A DNA stretch of 64,000 bases from Magnolia sinica (GCF_029962835.1 NC_080590.1:64726001-64790000), one strand, 5' to 3'; counted from the first letter of the stretch, positions 53,446-58,490 are shown. Made by a program: numbers and translations. Notes: a model not told the origin generated them from the letters alone.

Positions 53446-55594
53446 GAAATGGTACTATGAGGTCGACCATGTGTGTCGAACATCAATACCGTGCATTTGA
53501 TGGGTCCCCTTTAGGTTATGGGATATCCCAAAAATCAGCTGTATATAGAACTCAGGTGGGCCATACCATCTAAAACCATGGGAAGACATGCCTAAAACAT
53601 ATAAAAGTACTTGGTGGGGCCCACCTAAGTTTTGGATGCGACTTAAACTTGTTCTAACCTCTCATCCAAGTGGGACACACAATGGATGGTTTGGATTTGT
53701 AAACCACATCTCGGTGGGGCCAATAAATGATTGTGAATGTTTTAATGAGAGGGCAACCCCTCTCAATTTCTGTATGTGGTGTGGCCCACCCAAGTGATAG
53801 ATTGACTTGATTTTTAAGCCCGTGGCCCACCATGGAATGGTGCATGTGAATGATGGGATAGATGTTTGACACACATCATGGTGGGGCCCACACAGCTCAA
53901 CCTCATAGTACCATTTCCCTAATCCCTATACGTGTGTGTGTGTGTGTGTGTATTAATTTCTGGATGAAAAGAGATTTTTAAAAAAAATAAAAAATTCTGG
54001 ATGACATGTAGCCTGATTTCGATGTGCGCCTATTTTATCAGTATCATCAACTAATTGGTTATAGGGATTCGTAGTAGGTGGCTATAGTACTGCACGATAT
54101 TGCGTTATATCGTCGATATTGCATGATATTTTGTGATATATCGCATGATAGACATGATTCCGTGATTTTTTTTTACATTATTATTTCTGAAGGGCTTTTT
54201 AGGGATTTCATATCGCTAGCCTGCGATAACGATAATATCGGCCGAATTTTTCGAGGATAAATCCTCTCCTCATGGTGGGGTTCTTTGTAAAGTGTACCGG
54301 TGGATCAAGGAGTGGGCTTCTTGAGTGTCCCTTTGGGTTGGGTTCAGAGTTTTGGGAACTATTTTGTCGTGGTGTTCTTTTCTTGTTTTCCTTTTTCTTT
54401 TCCTTGTTGTTCGTTTTGTTCCTGTTTTGGCTGTCTTTCTTCCATGGTAGGGGCCACTAGATTAAGAGTCCAGATAATAGCTAGCCTCTCAGAATAGAGC
54501 AACCGTTCCTAGCCTCAATCTCTATTTTGAGACTGGTCTGATAATATCTGTATCAAAATATTAGGAAGACTGATCGTTTTAAATTCGTTTTTTCAGGAAC
54601 AGTTTTATGAATGCAATCTCATTAAAGCAGTGGGACTAGTCTTTATTTACTAATTTTAAAGAGATGCCTATTATATACATTGTCTAGATGAGGCCAGATG
54701 ACTGAAATATACCAAACACAAATAACCTCTTTTTATTTCTCAATGTGACCAGCTCATAATGCCTTTCACTTAATTGTTCCTATATTTACTTCCAGAATTG
54801 CATTTTCATAGAGACCATGTGCAATTATATTCATGGCCATAGGCTCTTCTGTCTGTATATATGACACTGCAGCAATGACCATATTCATCTCTGCCATTGT
54901 TGCCTTCTTTACCTTGCGACATGCCCATGTAATTTTGCAGTGATAGCTTTTAGCATGAACATTTTTTTGTGTGATTATTTAAACTATAGCATACACTAAG
55001 CTGTGGATGTAGATAGCTGCAGCCCTGACTTGGCCCCAATTAAGAAGTGCCATGTGCGTCTATCAGATGTGGGCCCAGGGTGAAAAGCAAAGATTCCCTT
55101 TGGTGAAATGACTTTTTGCCCTTTTCAATGTGGGGCCATATCTGACAGGTGCACATGGTATTTTTTCATTGTGCCACGTCAAGTCTGCAGGAGATTCCTG
55201 CAGTCATGCATCCCCCAGTCACAGGCAATCCGCATCCCTAAACTGCGTTGTGTTAGCTATGAATCAGTCAATCACCATCAGAGGGGGTGCCCTCCCAAGC
55301 AGGTCTGCACCCTGAGGTGTTGGCTCCTGTCACTAGCAGCACATATACTGAATGTTCACAAGATAGATTATAGATATGTAGAACCATCCAGTTTTCATTT
55401 CTCACCCTATTTCTCATGCGTTTCTGGTGCAGAGAGCGCAACGGAAAGCACTGGACATCCTCAACACGGTGGGACTCTCCAACTCTGTGTTGAAGATTAT
55501 TGAGAGGCAGCACCGTGTCGACAAGTGGATTGCTTATGCAGGTATGATAATGACTATCATTCTTGTGTATGCGTTTTGGAGGTGGACGCATTGA
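21625..55594 (+). CDS. MEMB: Membrin, Golgi Qb-SNARE (MEMB11/12-type), 4 exons
   Basis: Join 21625-21875, 39231-39351, 43258-43407, 55433-55594: 684 nt, 227 aa, close to the ~220-225 aa of plant membrins. Membrins are Qb-SNAREs of the ER-Golgi interface that help vesicles fuse at the Golgi. Residues 1-124 hold the N-terminal helices ([52 protein letters not shown]). The SNARE helix covers about 125-204 ([55 protein letters not shown]), with Q169 the probable zero-layer glutamine. A C-terminal anchor at about 207-224 is followed by a short basic tail. All junctions are GT-AG and keep phase, and I see no inactivating change. The ATG at 21625 is the first Met in the family-like frame ([20 protein letters not shown]). 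Confidence 0.96.
21950..22089 (+). repeat. Intron 1 duplicated block, copy A
   Basis: Shares with 23400-23530 the words cggttaggatcgtcc(c/a)at, ctgcccaagtgt.taattcggt and gggaaatttgtatatttt in the same order and orientation. The two copies bracket the TIR element at 22090-23362. Confidence 0.7.
22090..23362. mobile_element. ~1.27-kb TIR element with nested foldback
   Basis: Left end aggctgtgtttggatggctg; right end, read on the other strand, aaggggccgtttggatgcat. This is the 'GCxGTTTGGATG' end common to plant hAT/Mutator-like MITEs. Palindromic runs of gtaacttttc/gaaagttacaggt fill the right side. No transposase frame. The middle is occupied by a GGGCCCACC foldback. I could not see a matching target duplication. 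Confidence 0.6.
22400..22850. mobile_element. GGGCCCACC foldback element (copy a)
   Basis: The left arm runs from gccccaccataatgtatgtg through tccatccat...atttta.ggcatgg and aaacagtg.tgattgaatg. The right arm repeats the same words in reverse order on the other strand and ends gatggtgggccccac. Long arms (~200 bp) with a short centre (near 22640) make a near-complete hairpin. It has no coding capacity. Confidence 0.8.
23400..23610 (+). repeat. Intron 1 duplicated block, copy B
   Basis: Second copy of the block at 21950-22089. The leading text ttgaaatctgatgg.tttt also recurs within it at about 23382 and 23551, so part of it is present three times. This is likely old intron sequence that duplicated and was then split by the TIR element. 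Confidence 0.65.
23615..24129 (+). other. Intron 1, anonymous
   Basis: No gene. 23930-24120 contains many short cgata/tcgcc words reminiscent of the cgatat-type elements at 49.0 and 54.1 kb, but I could not find paired ends. Confidence 0.4.
24130..24990 (-). mobile_element. Ty3/gypsy 3' end (integrase tail plus LTR)
   Basis: The minus frame 24990-24787 reads [20 protein letters not shown] then [19 protein letters not shown]. It is the C-terminal end of a gypsy integrase, degraded from GPFKVLKKIGDNAYKIELP..NVADL. A purine tract (acttgggggaa on the minus strand, about 24513-24523) is followed by a probable 3' LTR running down to about 24130. The upstream part of the element is gone, cut where the LINE begins. 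Confidence 0.75.
25380..25560 (-). pseudogene. LINE 1 zf-RVT segment
   Basis: Minus text reading [19 protein letters not shown], the usual CxxxEESVDHLLIHC zinc-binding end of plant LINE RT proteins. The final Cys is replaced by Phe. Confidence 0.8.
25870..27560 (-). pseudogene. LINE 1 reverse transcriptase
   Basis: The frame 27553-27314 holds [20 protein letters not shown] and [20 protein letters not shown], a degraded GDKAPGPDGFP motif (A-P-G-P-D became A-L-G-L-A-L-D). Near 26690 the catalytic box reads [14 protein letters not shown] where the family has FADDTLL; the two Asp survive but the preceding residues changed. Many stops; not functional. Confidence 0.85.
27652..27873 (-). pseudogene. 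LINE 1 connector between endonuclease and RT
   Basis: Minus frame with [20 protein letters not shown] and [15 protein letters not shown], matching the usual LK..LK.WNK..FG...EEE..WRQ+SR text before the RT domain. Confidence 0.8.
27876..28730 (-). pseudogene. LINE 1 endonuclease (APE-type)
   Basis: The frame 28313-27876 reads [29 protein letters not shown] and [16 protein letters not shown], then [11 protein letters not shown] where the family has the active-site form SDHxPI. The SDH histidine is kept but the Asp is Asn. Upstream, [20 protein letters not shown] marks the YGP motif. In plants this domain nicks target DNA for LINE insertion. Confidence 0.88.
28833..28930 (+). mobile_element. 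tRNA-derived SINE (copy 1)
   Basis: A 98-bp insert in LINE 1, flanked by the perfect 15-bp duplication ATTGGAGGCCTGACC (28818-28832 and 28931-28945). It has an A-box-like gggttggtagagac, a B-box ggttcaatcc inside tccagggttcaatccctgg, and an A7 tail. Copies of the same body occur at 63114-63170 (minus). A Pol III promoter and A-tail fit a short interspersed element moved by LINE machinery. Confidence 0.92.
29757..30892 (-). pseudogene. LINE 1 ORF1, DUF4283-type and linker region
   Basis: The frame 30275-29757 reads [20 protein letters not shown], then [16 protein letters not shown] and [10 protein letters not shown]. This matches the VWVRxxGLPLHLW..xxFxxIGxxxGGFVxVDxxT..L.xARILVRR block of plant LINE ORF1. 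30892-30395 is the polar linker upstream. It is an RNA-binding ORF1 product in intact relatives; here it is broken by stops. Confidence 0.82.
30850..31050 (-). pseudogene. LINE 1 ORF1 RRM domain
   Basis: Reads YRGLAFV, a frame step, then [20 protein letters not shown]. Together these are the RNP1-like strand and the last helix of an RNA-recognition motif, as found at the start of ORF1 in some plant L1 families. The window's other RRM-type ORF1 is at 47360-47662. Confidence 0.75.
31110..31660 (-). pseudogene. copia RT C-terminal part and RNase H start
   Basis: Minus text [20 protein letters not shown] then FQIKDLGLL, continuing [40 protein letters not shown] and, further on, [20 protein letters not shown]. 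These are the standard copia motifs (VDDI..GDD; GCKPAETPMD; RLVGKLIYLxxTRPDIAF; [16 protein letters not shown]). Stops and one insertion interrupt it. Confidence 0.92.
31666..32419. mobile_element. 754-bp hAT-like MITE made of 'cgtaacgg' words
   Basis: Ends CAAGGTGTTTCGTATCCG and, inverted, CAAGGTATTCCGTATCGG. Flanks are CCACACGT (31658-31665) and CCACACGC (32420-32427), an 8-bp target duplication with one change. Removing the insert restores the copia RT text [11 protein letters not shown] across the joint. The outer ~120 bp on each side are dense in gttacg/cgtaac words, and the AT-rich middle has no transposase. Confidence 0.9.
32430..33150 (-). pseudogene. copia RT N-terminal part
   Basis: Minus text [20 protein letters not shown] (usual LPIALRKGTRSCT.HPISNFVSY), then [20 protein letters not shown] and [20 protein letters not shown], ending at LVVRVDDII. 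The Tyr of the usual YVDD box is Arg here. Several stops. Confidence 0.92.
33180..34320 (-). pseudogene. copia integrase
   Basis: Minus text [18 protein letters not shown] (the conserved integrase core end), then [27 protein letters not shown] and [12 protein letters not shown]. The whole region is peppered with stops. Confidence 0.88.
34480..34700 (-). pseudogene. copia protease start
   Basis: Minus text [12 protein letters not shown] ... [17 protein letters not shown]. In intact copia elements this is PWIIDSGATDHMT; the catalytic Asp is kept, but Gly-Ala are Arg-Val. Confidence 0.82.
34755..34796. repeat. (GA)n microsatellite
   Basis: About 21 GA units at the left edge of the LTR-like insertion. 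Confidence 0.95.
34797..36771. mobile_element. LTR-like insertion in the copia element
   Basis: About 2 kb between copia zinc knuckle and protease, where intact copia has only a short spacer. The right end reads ...ACTAACA (minus TGTTAGTG), then copia resumes. It holds a 141-bp tandem duplication (34799 and 34940), the cactc.ac..tccc words seen in the 16.5-17.9-kb block, and TTCGGTTGCACCGAA-type palindromes at 36190-36430. No protein. Left limit and target duplication are unclear. Confidence 0.55.
34799..35075 (+). repeat. 141-bp tandem duplication
   Basis: Unit aaataaaaattatgcct ... ggatgt(g/t)gcaatta at 34799-34935 and 34940-35075, nearly identical (a handful of changes), so fairly recent. 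Confidence 0.92.
36800..37525 (-). pseudogene. copia gag with CCHC zinc knuckle
   Basis: The frame 37525-37232 reads [52 protein letters not shown] and [16 protein letters not shown]. This is the UBN2-type gag of plant copia elements ([27 protein letters not shown]). About 36885-36840, after a frame step, [18 protein letters not shown] forms a full CX2CX4HX4C knuckle behind an RG-rich tract. Only this zinc knuckle and the first gag half are well kept. Confidence 0.92.
37577..37830. mobile_element. cgatat-type TIR element end in copia leader
   Basis: Begins gtgttcgtagtatcagtatt and continues with gggaaacattgggga and aatgaaacttcaggag. It matches gtgttcgaaatatcagtatc, gggaaacattggga and aatgaaacttcaaggt at 49009-49175. 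A reverse-orientation end lies at 38341-38385. It is present between copia gag and the primer site, probably an insertion in the leader. Confidence 0.6.
38045..38061 (-). other. copia primer binding site
   Basis: The minus strand reads TGGTATCACTGCACGAC directly after the LTR end ...TTTTACA; compare TGGTATCAGAGC, complementary to initiator tRNA-Met. Confidence 0.8.
38062..38340 (-). repeat. 5' LTR of the copia element
   Basis: On the minus strand it starts TGTTAAAAGTATTG and ends CCCTATTTTACA, 279 bp, TG...CA ends, immediately followed by the primer site. The 3' partner is lost. Confidence 0.75.
38341..38395. repeat. cgatat-type TIR end flanking the copia LTR
   Basis: caatacgatactgatatttc is the reverse complement of the end gaaatatcagtatcg seen at 49.0 kb. 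The copia element may have inserted into such a MITE. Confidence 0.5.
38396..38830 (+). pseudogene. LINE RT fragment, + strand
   Basis: Reads [20 protein letters not shown] then [17 protein letters not shown] (family: KFFHxxAxxRRRRNxIxxL...I...F..F+..LY) and, after stops, LTMAF with [17 protein letters not shown] and [11 protein letters not shown] (family: GFTMAFFQxxWD.IK.DL...F.EF....+L....N.TFITLIPK). The core GDKAPGPDG box is lost to a short deletion and everything after LIPM is missing. Confidence 0.85.
38850..38970. repeat. GC-rich short repeat, possible MITE
   Basis: ggggtggcaatggaccag ... gggccggggccaatg ... ggtccaatcatcaagtgggcc. The start resembles the TAGGGGTGTCAATGGG end of the MITEs at 21170 and 48667, but no clear right end or target duplication was found. 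Confidence 0.35.
39231..39351 (+). CDS. MEMB: Membrin exon 2
   Basis: 121 nt. Its first base completes codon 84 (Arg), then residues 85-124, [18 protein letters not shown] to ERAELLKRA. Acceptor TTTTTTTGTAG|AAAAG, donor AGAGCT|GTATGC, phase 0 at the end. [16 protein letters not shown] is a strongly conserved membrin block and fixes the identification. Confidence 0.97.
39968..40067. repeat. (GT)n(G)n(GT)n(GA)n compound microsatellite
   Basis: GT run, G-rich interruption, GT run, then GA run, abutting the foldback at 40070. Confidence 0.95.
40070..40735. mobile_element. GGGCCCACC-type foldback with three tandem arms
   Basis: Left end gtgtacgtgaaatccactct; right end, inverted, gtgtacgtgaaatccacccc. 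Inside, the unit 'cctctcccaactatttc..ttggtgtg.cccac ... ttttgggcctgggcct ... catggtgggcc' occurs about three times head to tail (from ~40200, 40370 and 40615). The middle is split by a SINE. Confidence 0.7.
40451..40535 (-). mobile_element. 5'-truncated SINE
   Basis: Minus strand: caagggttcgagtaccc (B-box GGTTCGAGTAC), a gtgtgtg tract and an A9 tail. Flanked by GTGATGGTGCATCTT (40436-40450) and GTGACGGTGCATCTT (40536-40550), a 15-bp target duplication with one change. The A-box is missing. Its body differs from the SINE at 28.8 kb, so it is a second family. Confidence 0.85.
40838..41050 (+). mobile_element. RTE-type LINE 3' fragment
   Basis: Text ggtttggtcatgtacaatgg ... ggtaggttc...ggcccttgatagagtggaat and gcagaataggattcatgta is the untranslated and last coding part of the plant RTE element seen in full at 44.7-45.3 kb. 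It ends near an AT-rich tattattatt tract. Confidence 0.75.
41555..42470 (-). mobile_element. RTE-type LINE fragment, split by a MITE
   Basis: Parts at 41555-41593 and 42216-42470 read continuously once the MITE is removed: ctctatcaaggtccatct ... gttagaccataagtcatcaa ... catcttattacctattggtg ... catcctatgagcatg. On the minus strand this is the RTE C-terminal region, the same text as 62020-62640. Confidence 0.88.
41594..42215. mobile_element. 622-bp hAT-like MITE made of 'gcgtagcg' words
   Basis: Ends CAGTGTTTCAAATAGCG and, inverted, CAGTGTTTTAAATAGCGG. Flanked by the perfect 8-bp duplication GTTAGACC (41586-41593, 42216-42223). CAGTG ends with 8-bp duplications are typical of hAT. The outer parts are dense in gtagcgta/tacgctac words that can fold; the AT-rich middle has no transposase. 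Confidence 0.93.
42751..42951 (+). mobile_element. 5'-truncated LINE 3' end, 0.2 kb
   Basis: Flanked by the perfect 15-bp duplication AAGGGCACCCAAGAA (42736-42750, 42952-42966). The insert contains a T20 run, cattaataaattgccatcc and an A8 tail, a typical plant LINE 3' end, and nothing of the coding part. Confidence 0.9.
43258..43407 (+). CDS. MEMB: Membrin exon 3
   Basis: 150 nt, residues 125-174, [20 protein letters not shown] to [10 protein letters not shown]. Acceptor TATGTTTCAG|AACGG, donor TTGAAG|GTAAAC, phase 0 at both ends. It encodes the first half of the SNARE helix, with heptad hydrophobics and Q169 in AEQRDRLK, the likely zero-layer residue that pairs with the other Golgi SNAREs. 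Confidence 0.97.
44165..44225 (-). repeat. RTE-type LINE tail fragment
   Basis: caccatcaccatcatatca then ccttgtcccagctatttggg: the (GAT)n-type tail and last bases of the RTE element on the minus strand. Confidence 0.6.
44745..45320 (+). pseudogene. RTE-type LINE RT C-terminal fragment
   Basis: Reads [20 protein letters not shown] then [20 protein letters not shown] and [14 protein letters not shown] 45-50-bp piece of RTE tail text (catcattatcatctaagcct) is embedded at ~44960-45003, after which the protein resumes as [20 protein letters not shown]. The 3' untranslated part (cccttgatagagtggaat ... gatgatatgatgatga) follows. Frames are broken. Confidence 0.88.
45470..46365 (+). repeat. ~145-bp tandem array, 6-7 diverged units
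   Basis: Each unit runs gggcaatcaaag..ggg.cacatgatggatggtccaa ... atgattggaccttttctagc ... caatgtggaccat ... atggttaggatcatccaatc then aaagt.ggttttgagagg. Unit starts lie near 45480, 45605, 45740, 45882, 45995, 46150 and 46318. Units differ in length (110-170 bp) and by many changes, so the array is old. Confidence 0.85.
47320..47662 (+). pseudogene. LINE ORF1, RRM domain
   Basis: Reads [17 protein letters not shown] followed by a basic linker, then [20 protein letters not shown] and [20 protein letters not shown], ending [18 protein letters not shown]. This is an RNA-recognition motif with the order RNP2-helix-RNP1-helix-strand, as in the ORF1 product of some plant L1 elements. The first strand (RNP2) is only weakly visible. 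Confidence 0.8.
48120..48450 (+). pseudogene. LINE ORF1, DUF4283-type segment
   Basis: One + frame reads [19 protein letters not shown] then [20 protein letters not shown], matching LPLxLW..EFFRxIGxxFGxxVxVDExT..xxxLxxARIL of plant LINE ORF1. A stop follows and the frame shifts. Confidence 0.8.
48667..48752. mobile_element. 86-bp hAT-type MITE, sister of 21170
   Basis: Ends TAGGGTTGTCAATGGG and CCCATTAATGCCCTA, with the perfect 8-bp duplication GTCACTTC (48659-48666, 48753-48760). The internal part is GGCC/CCAAG-rich like its sister copy. Confidence 0.9.
49009..49200. mobile_element. cgatat-type TIR element end
   Basis: gtgttcgaaatatcagtatc, many short gtatcg/atatc words, then gggaaacattgggaa and aatgaaacttcaagg, matching 37577-37760. 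The other end is not evident. Confidence 0.6.
49398..49943. mobile_element. GGGCCCACC foldback element (copy c)
   Basis: The outer inverted repeat GAGCGCAACTTGGGCGAGAC (left) pairs with CAGCGCAACTTGGGTGAGAC (right, inverted). It continues through agaaccaac.atgtgg to the gggcccacc core. Arms are ~250 bp; the inner text is that of the other copies. Non-coding. Confidence 0.85.
50636..52018 (-). CDS. LINE 2 reverse transcriptase C-terminal half, 460-aa open frame
   Basis: Longest open frame in the window. Order: palm with [20 protein letters not shown] (FVDD catalytic box), thumb/connection ([77 protein letters not shown]), then the zf-RVT end ([38 protein letters not shown]). It is preceded in another frame (52191-52020) by RT fingers/palm text. 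A run of ~12 G/C at 52030-52041, where family elements have RQGDPLSP, shifts the frame. It cannot encode a whole enzyme. The lack of stops and the intact target duplication say it is the youngest LINE here. Confidence 0.93.
   Translation of the reverse strand: MVGEALSQMLLRGQDEGIIRGIEMPGVTPPISHIQFVDDTLILSEADPTIVDNLRTTLRCFEAVSGLRINMKKSKIFGVNISETELTSFAISLGCPQASLPTTFVGLPLAIGRPPIAMWDKITDKFKKYLAMWKCQYLSLGGRLILIKATLSNLPVYYMSLLRCPLVARNRIDKLRRDFLWCGKDNQKKLHLMKWQEVCKQFPEGGASIKNLKTMNQSLLGKWSWRLGTEEDAPWTSIIKGKYGSSPGGWWTKDSSSYRASFIWKRILKSKQAVINNIRFQIGNGLAIRFWKDQWIGEEPLYVRFPNIFRLALDKDILIASCFVVSNDFTVWDVKCTRNLYDWEVTEFVDLLDLISKTTPDLTMPDKLIWSLEKTDVFSVKSLYSLLSPPFHPPGPSCPFIWKYPAPPKFLCFGWLASKNRILTIDNLRKRGMQLVNVCLCCMKEEEMVDHLLVHCPLIS
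52020..52333 (-). pseudogene. LINE 2 RT 5' piece, frameshifted
   Basis: Minus text [21 protein letters not shown] then KLDI, a stop, [19 protein letters not shown] and [19 protein letters not shown]. It runs into the G/C homopolymer and joins the long frame after a shift. Confidence 0.88.
52619..53141. mobile_element. GGGCCCACC foldback element (copy e)
   Basis: The left arm acttaaggggtgca ... GTTACGCGGGTAACAACTTA pairs with the inverted right arm acttagggagtgga ... GTTACGCAGGTAACAACGTA. The core gggcccacc-type text follows on both sides. 523 bp, non-coding. No target duplication that I can see. Confidence 0.87.
53147..53195. repeat. (GA)n microsatellite
   Basis: About 24 GA units directly beside the foldback element. 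Confidence 0.95.
53414..53442. repeat. (TA)n microsatellite
   Basis: Fourteen TA units, ending where a foldback element starts. Confidence 0.95.
53443..53920. mobile_element. Foldback element (copy f) with GGGAAATGG ends
   Basis: GGGGAAATGGTACTATGAGG at the left pairs with AGGGAAATGGTACTATGAGG inverted at the right. The inner text has several gtggggcccac(c/a) words but differs from copies a-e, so it is a separate subfamily. Confidence 0.87.
54075..54260. repeat. Palindromic cgatat-rich relic
   Basis: Dense tgcgatat/atatcg words on both sides of an AT-rich middle (54165-54195). Likely a small relic of the cgatat-type TIR elements; ends not resolved. Confidence 0.45.
55433..55594 (+). CDS. 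MEMB: Membrin exon 4 with stop codon
   Basis: 162 nt, residues 175-227 and TGA. It encodes [20 protein letters not shown] and [11 protein letters not shown], then the C-terminal anchor [17 protein letters not shown] and a basic end. The internal gcaggt near 55540 looks like a splice site, but reading straight through gives the known membrin end, so the exon is continuous. Acceptor TTTCTGGTGCAG|AGAGC. Confidence 0.97.
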   Translation, partial: RAQRKALDILNTVGLSNSVLKIIERQHRVDKWIAYAGMIMTIILVYAFWRWTH

Positions 55595-55770
55595 TTTGAG
55601 GTTTTGCATGTACATTGGCACTTTCTTTTTTTGGGTAAAAATGTTTCTGGGGCTTTAGATAATATCAAATAGTAAGATCAGTAAAGAGCCTAATGAAGAC
55701 TTGTCAACCATTTATGGAAAGATACAATGTCTATACTGGCCTTATCAATAAAAACTAAAAATTCAGTTTA
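55595..55770 (+). promoter_or_regulatory. Membrin 3' UTR with polyadenylation signal
   Basis: The sequence after the stop is AT-rich, and AATAAA at 55747-55752 is the first canonical signal, 153 bp after the TGA. The actual cleavage site is unknown. Confidence 0.45.
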
Positions 55771-58490
55771 AAATGGCTAGTGGGGAGTCTTAGCTGATCT
55801 GCCAGACACATCCCAAATTATGTTTTTCCATGAAACCTTGGTACAGCGGAGATGATATGGCAGAGCCAGTAGCACCATGTGGCAGTCATCTATCTACAAA
55901 TACACATGGCACAGAGAGACCTAAAAATTGGGGCTGTCCATCTAACTGTCCCTACCGTGGATGCCAAATGGTTTCAATAATGATCCTTTGTCAACTAGAG
56001 GCCTCCAAAGCAACAGTCCAATGTTCTCACTGAATGTGGCTTGTTCTCAAGTCCGTTGTTTGAACACCCCCATCTACAGTTTTCACAAATGTACCTGATT
56101 TCTGAGCCAGGTCACAAGGTGGTGGCCTATCTGATGCACCGCAGGTATGTCCAATGGATGCCAGGCTGCAACATGTCGAGGTGACAATGCGCTTTTAGCA
56201 GTAGTAAACTGTTATGTAATTGCCATCTCCAATGGCCATTCACCTGGAATGCTTGTAAACACGTGTCATTTTATTCTCCTGAGAGTGGATCAGATGCATT
56301 CAGCACAAGCTATCATTTCTATCAACTGATGGGGTTGGCACACATTGATCATTTTAGACTGGAATAGGCCATTTTTGCCTCTGTTGCAACTTGGTATCCA
56401 GTGTTTGTCAGCCACCCACTGGAGCGCACATGCTGAGATGGTCCCATATTTGAACAGTTCGTGTTCTTGACACAGTCATACATGTGGTTGTGACTCTATG
56501 ACAGAGGCAACACTGCTACTTTCTAGAATGTTGCTTCAAACTTCTTTTGACCATCTAGAGTTAGCCAAGAAATTTGGATATGAACTTGGTCCAATTTGCA
56601 TGGTTTACATGTCATTAGAGGCATTAAAGGTGCCAGAGGAAGCATTCAATTTGCAGCGAGAAGATATTTGCACTTGGGAAATGGAGGATGCCAAAGCAAA
56701 CTATTTGTTGCACTTGCCTTTTTTTAACTCAATAATTGAGGGAGTAGAACCTTTTCATTTAAAAGTCAACTTTCTCGTCTAGCAAAATTTGTGAGAAAAA
56801 AGAGAGATTCTCCTTTCTTTGTGGGACTGTAATTCAAAGAATTTCAAAATACAATGTGATGTAATTGGCATGTATACTAATTCAATGGTTTGGCACTCAA
56901 ACTGCACTGCACGTGCTCCTCTACGTTGCAAGTGTTATAAAACTTGGAGACTCAACTATCGGGTTGGCCGAATCTACAACTCAACCCAGTGAAACTCGCT
57001 AGCGAGCTCTAGCAACTCACCCACCAGCTATGCACTTCATCTGAGATGATGTGTCAATTTTTATATTTCATAAATATCTATTATTACTACAACATGTTTA
57101 TTAAGTTGTTGGTGTCAAGCCTTCGAGCTCACTCAACCCAAGTCCCATTATCTGTGTAAGCAGTTAGAGGTGACAGGAGACAATTTCAAGTTGGGCTTGG
57201 AACGTTACAGCGACAACCTAAACAAAAATCACATTTGGTCCTTTTTCCATTTCAATTCAGCATCCGAAATACAACCTAAAAGATATGGCAGATGAATATG
57301 CAAAGTCCCTAAAGCACCAGCAGCAGTGTAGATGATTGGGAGGCTCAAGCTCAAATGGGACCACACGGGAAAAAAAAAAAAAAGTACGTATTCTCCATTA
57401 CTACTTCCACACAACGGGACTCCTCTATGGAGGAAACTTCTTCCCACTCCATATTACTAAACCAGACACTGGAATACCCAAGTATCAAAAAGAAACAGAC
57501 GGGAACTGCTGAATCCCAAATCAAAGCACAGTGCTGCTGGGCCAGAACAGTTTAAACAGGCATTGAACACAGCCTCGAGTAGGCAACGCTACATGCTATT
57601 AAGTAGATTAAATAGATCAAGTTGTCAGATGCAAAACAAAAGATCGTCCTTAACTAAGCCATCAAAAAAGCCAATTAATCATAAAGGTGAAAGCAGATTG
57701 TACAGGACTCAGGTGCATGAGACCCCACAGGCAACATGACCCCATAGGCACCCACATGGATTGGCTACGGGCACAAATCAGGTTGGTGTGACAGCTTCAA
57801 CCTCTTGAAGTCAAAAGACTAAAAACCAAAAAAGAAAAAAGGAAATGGAAATTTTGGGTCCCTACTCCAATCAAATGGTTAGAATTTGTCCAGCCGGCGT
57901 GATTTTTGGACCATCACCAATCCATTCAGTGCAGTGCAGTGCAAGAACTGCCACATGGTTACAATTTTGTGATAAAGGTACAATAAGCTGTATGGAATTA
58001 ACATTCCTCTATCCATCAACACACATAAGTCAGCTAAGTAGATATTTATAGTCTGATATAAAGCAGCAAAATCTATAGCACTGCAGTCTGAAAGCAGCGC
58101 ATGAGCACTAACCAAGACAATATATCCATGTCCTCTAGTTTCATAATCCATAGCTGAAGTACAGTAAAAAAAGAAGAAAAAAAAAGTCAATTAGCATTCC
58201 ATTTCCATGGCCAAGAGATTCAAAGACCCGGAGACAATAAAGAAGACTTGATCTTCAAGGTAGATAGCTATGCATGGTATCGAAAAGGGTGGTCTTCCCA
58301 CTAATCTCCAAATGAAACCAAAGGGGCATCTCTCCTAATGGCACACTCAATTGTCAGAAGAAGCCAGGGCAGTAAAGAAAAAAGAAGAGAACGCAGATTC
58401 CACAAAGCTGCCGGGACCCTGCCCATGAACAAAAACTATTACAAAATAGTCATTCTGAGTATAGAAAATACATGAATTAGAGAAGAGAGA
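55771..58490. other. Intergenic, no recognised gene
   Basis: The open frame 56498-56782 (94 aa, MTEATLLLSRMLLQTSFDHL...) has an ordinary composition, but I recognise no family, start context or splice pattern. 57200-58450 contains no transposon I know; it could be the 3' part of a minus-strand gene outside my recognition, but there is no coding evidence. Confidence 0.4.

Larger units (their letters stand above)
43408..55432 (+). other. Membrin intron 3, 12.0 kb
   Basis: Phase-0 intron, GTAAAC ... TTTCTGGTGCAG. It carries RTE and L1 fragments, a ~145-bp tandem array, a foldback cluster (49.4-53.9 kb), one LINE with an 18-bp target duplication and small MITEs. 43408-44160 and 54260-55432 hold nothing I recognise; the latter is probably original intron sequence. 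Confidence 0.95.

Noticed and set aside
55540-55560. Extra intron in the last membrin exon (gcag|gtatga looks like splice signals)
   Set aside because: Direct read-through gives the conserved transmembrane anchor and a stop in the expected place.
57200-58450. 3' end of a minus-strand gene
   Set aside because: Only sequence texture suggests it; no coding frame, splice site or conserved peptide could be shown.
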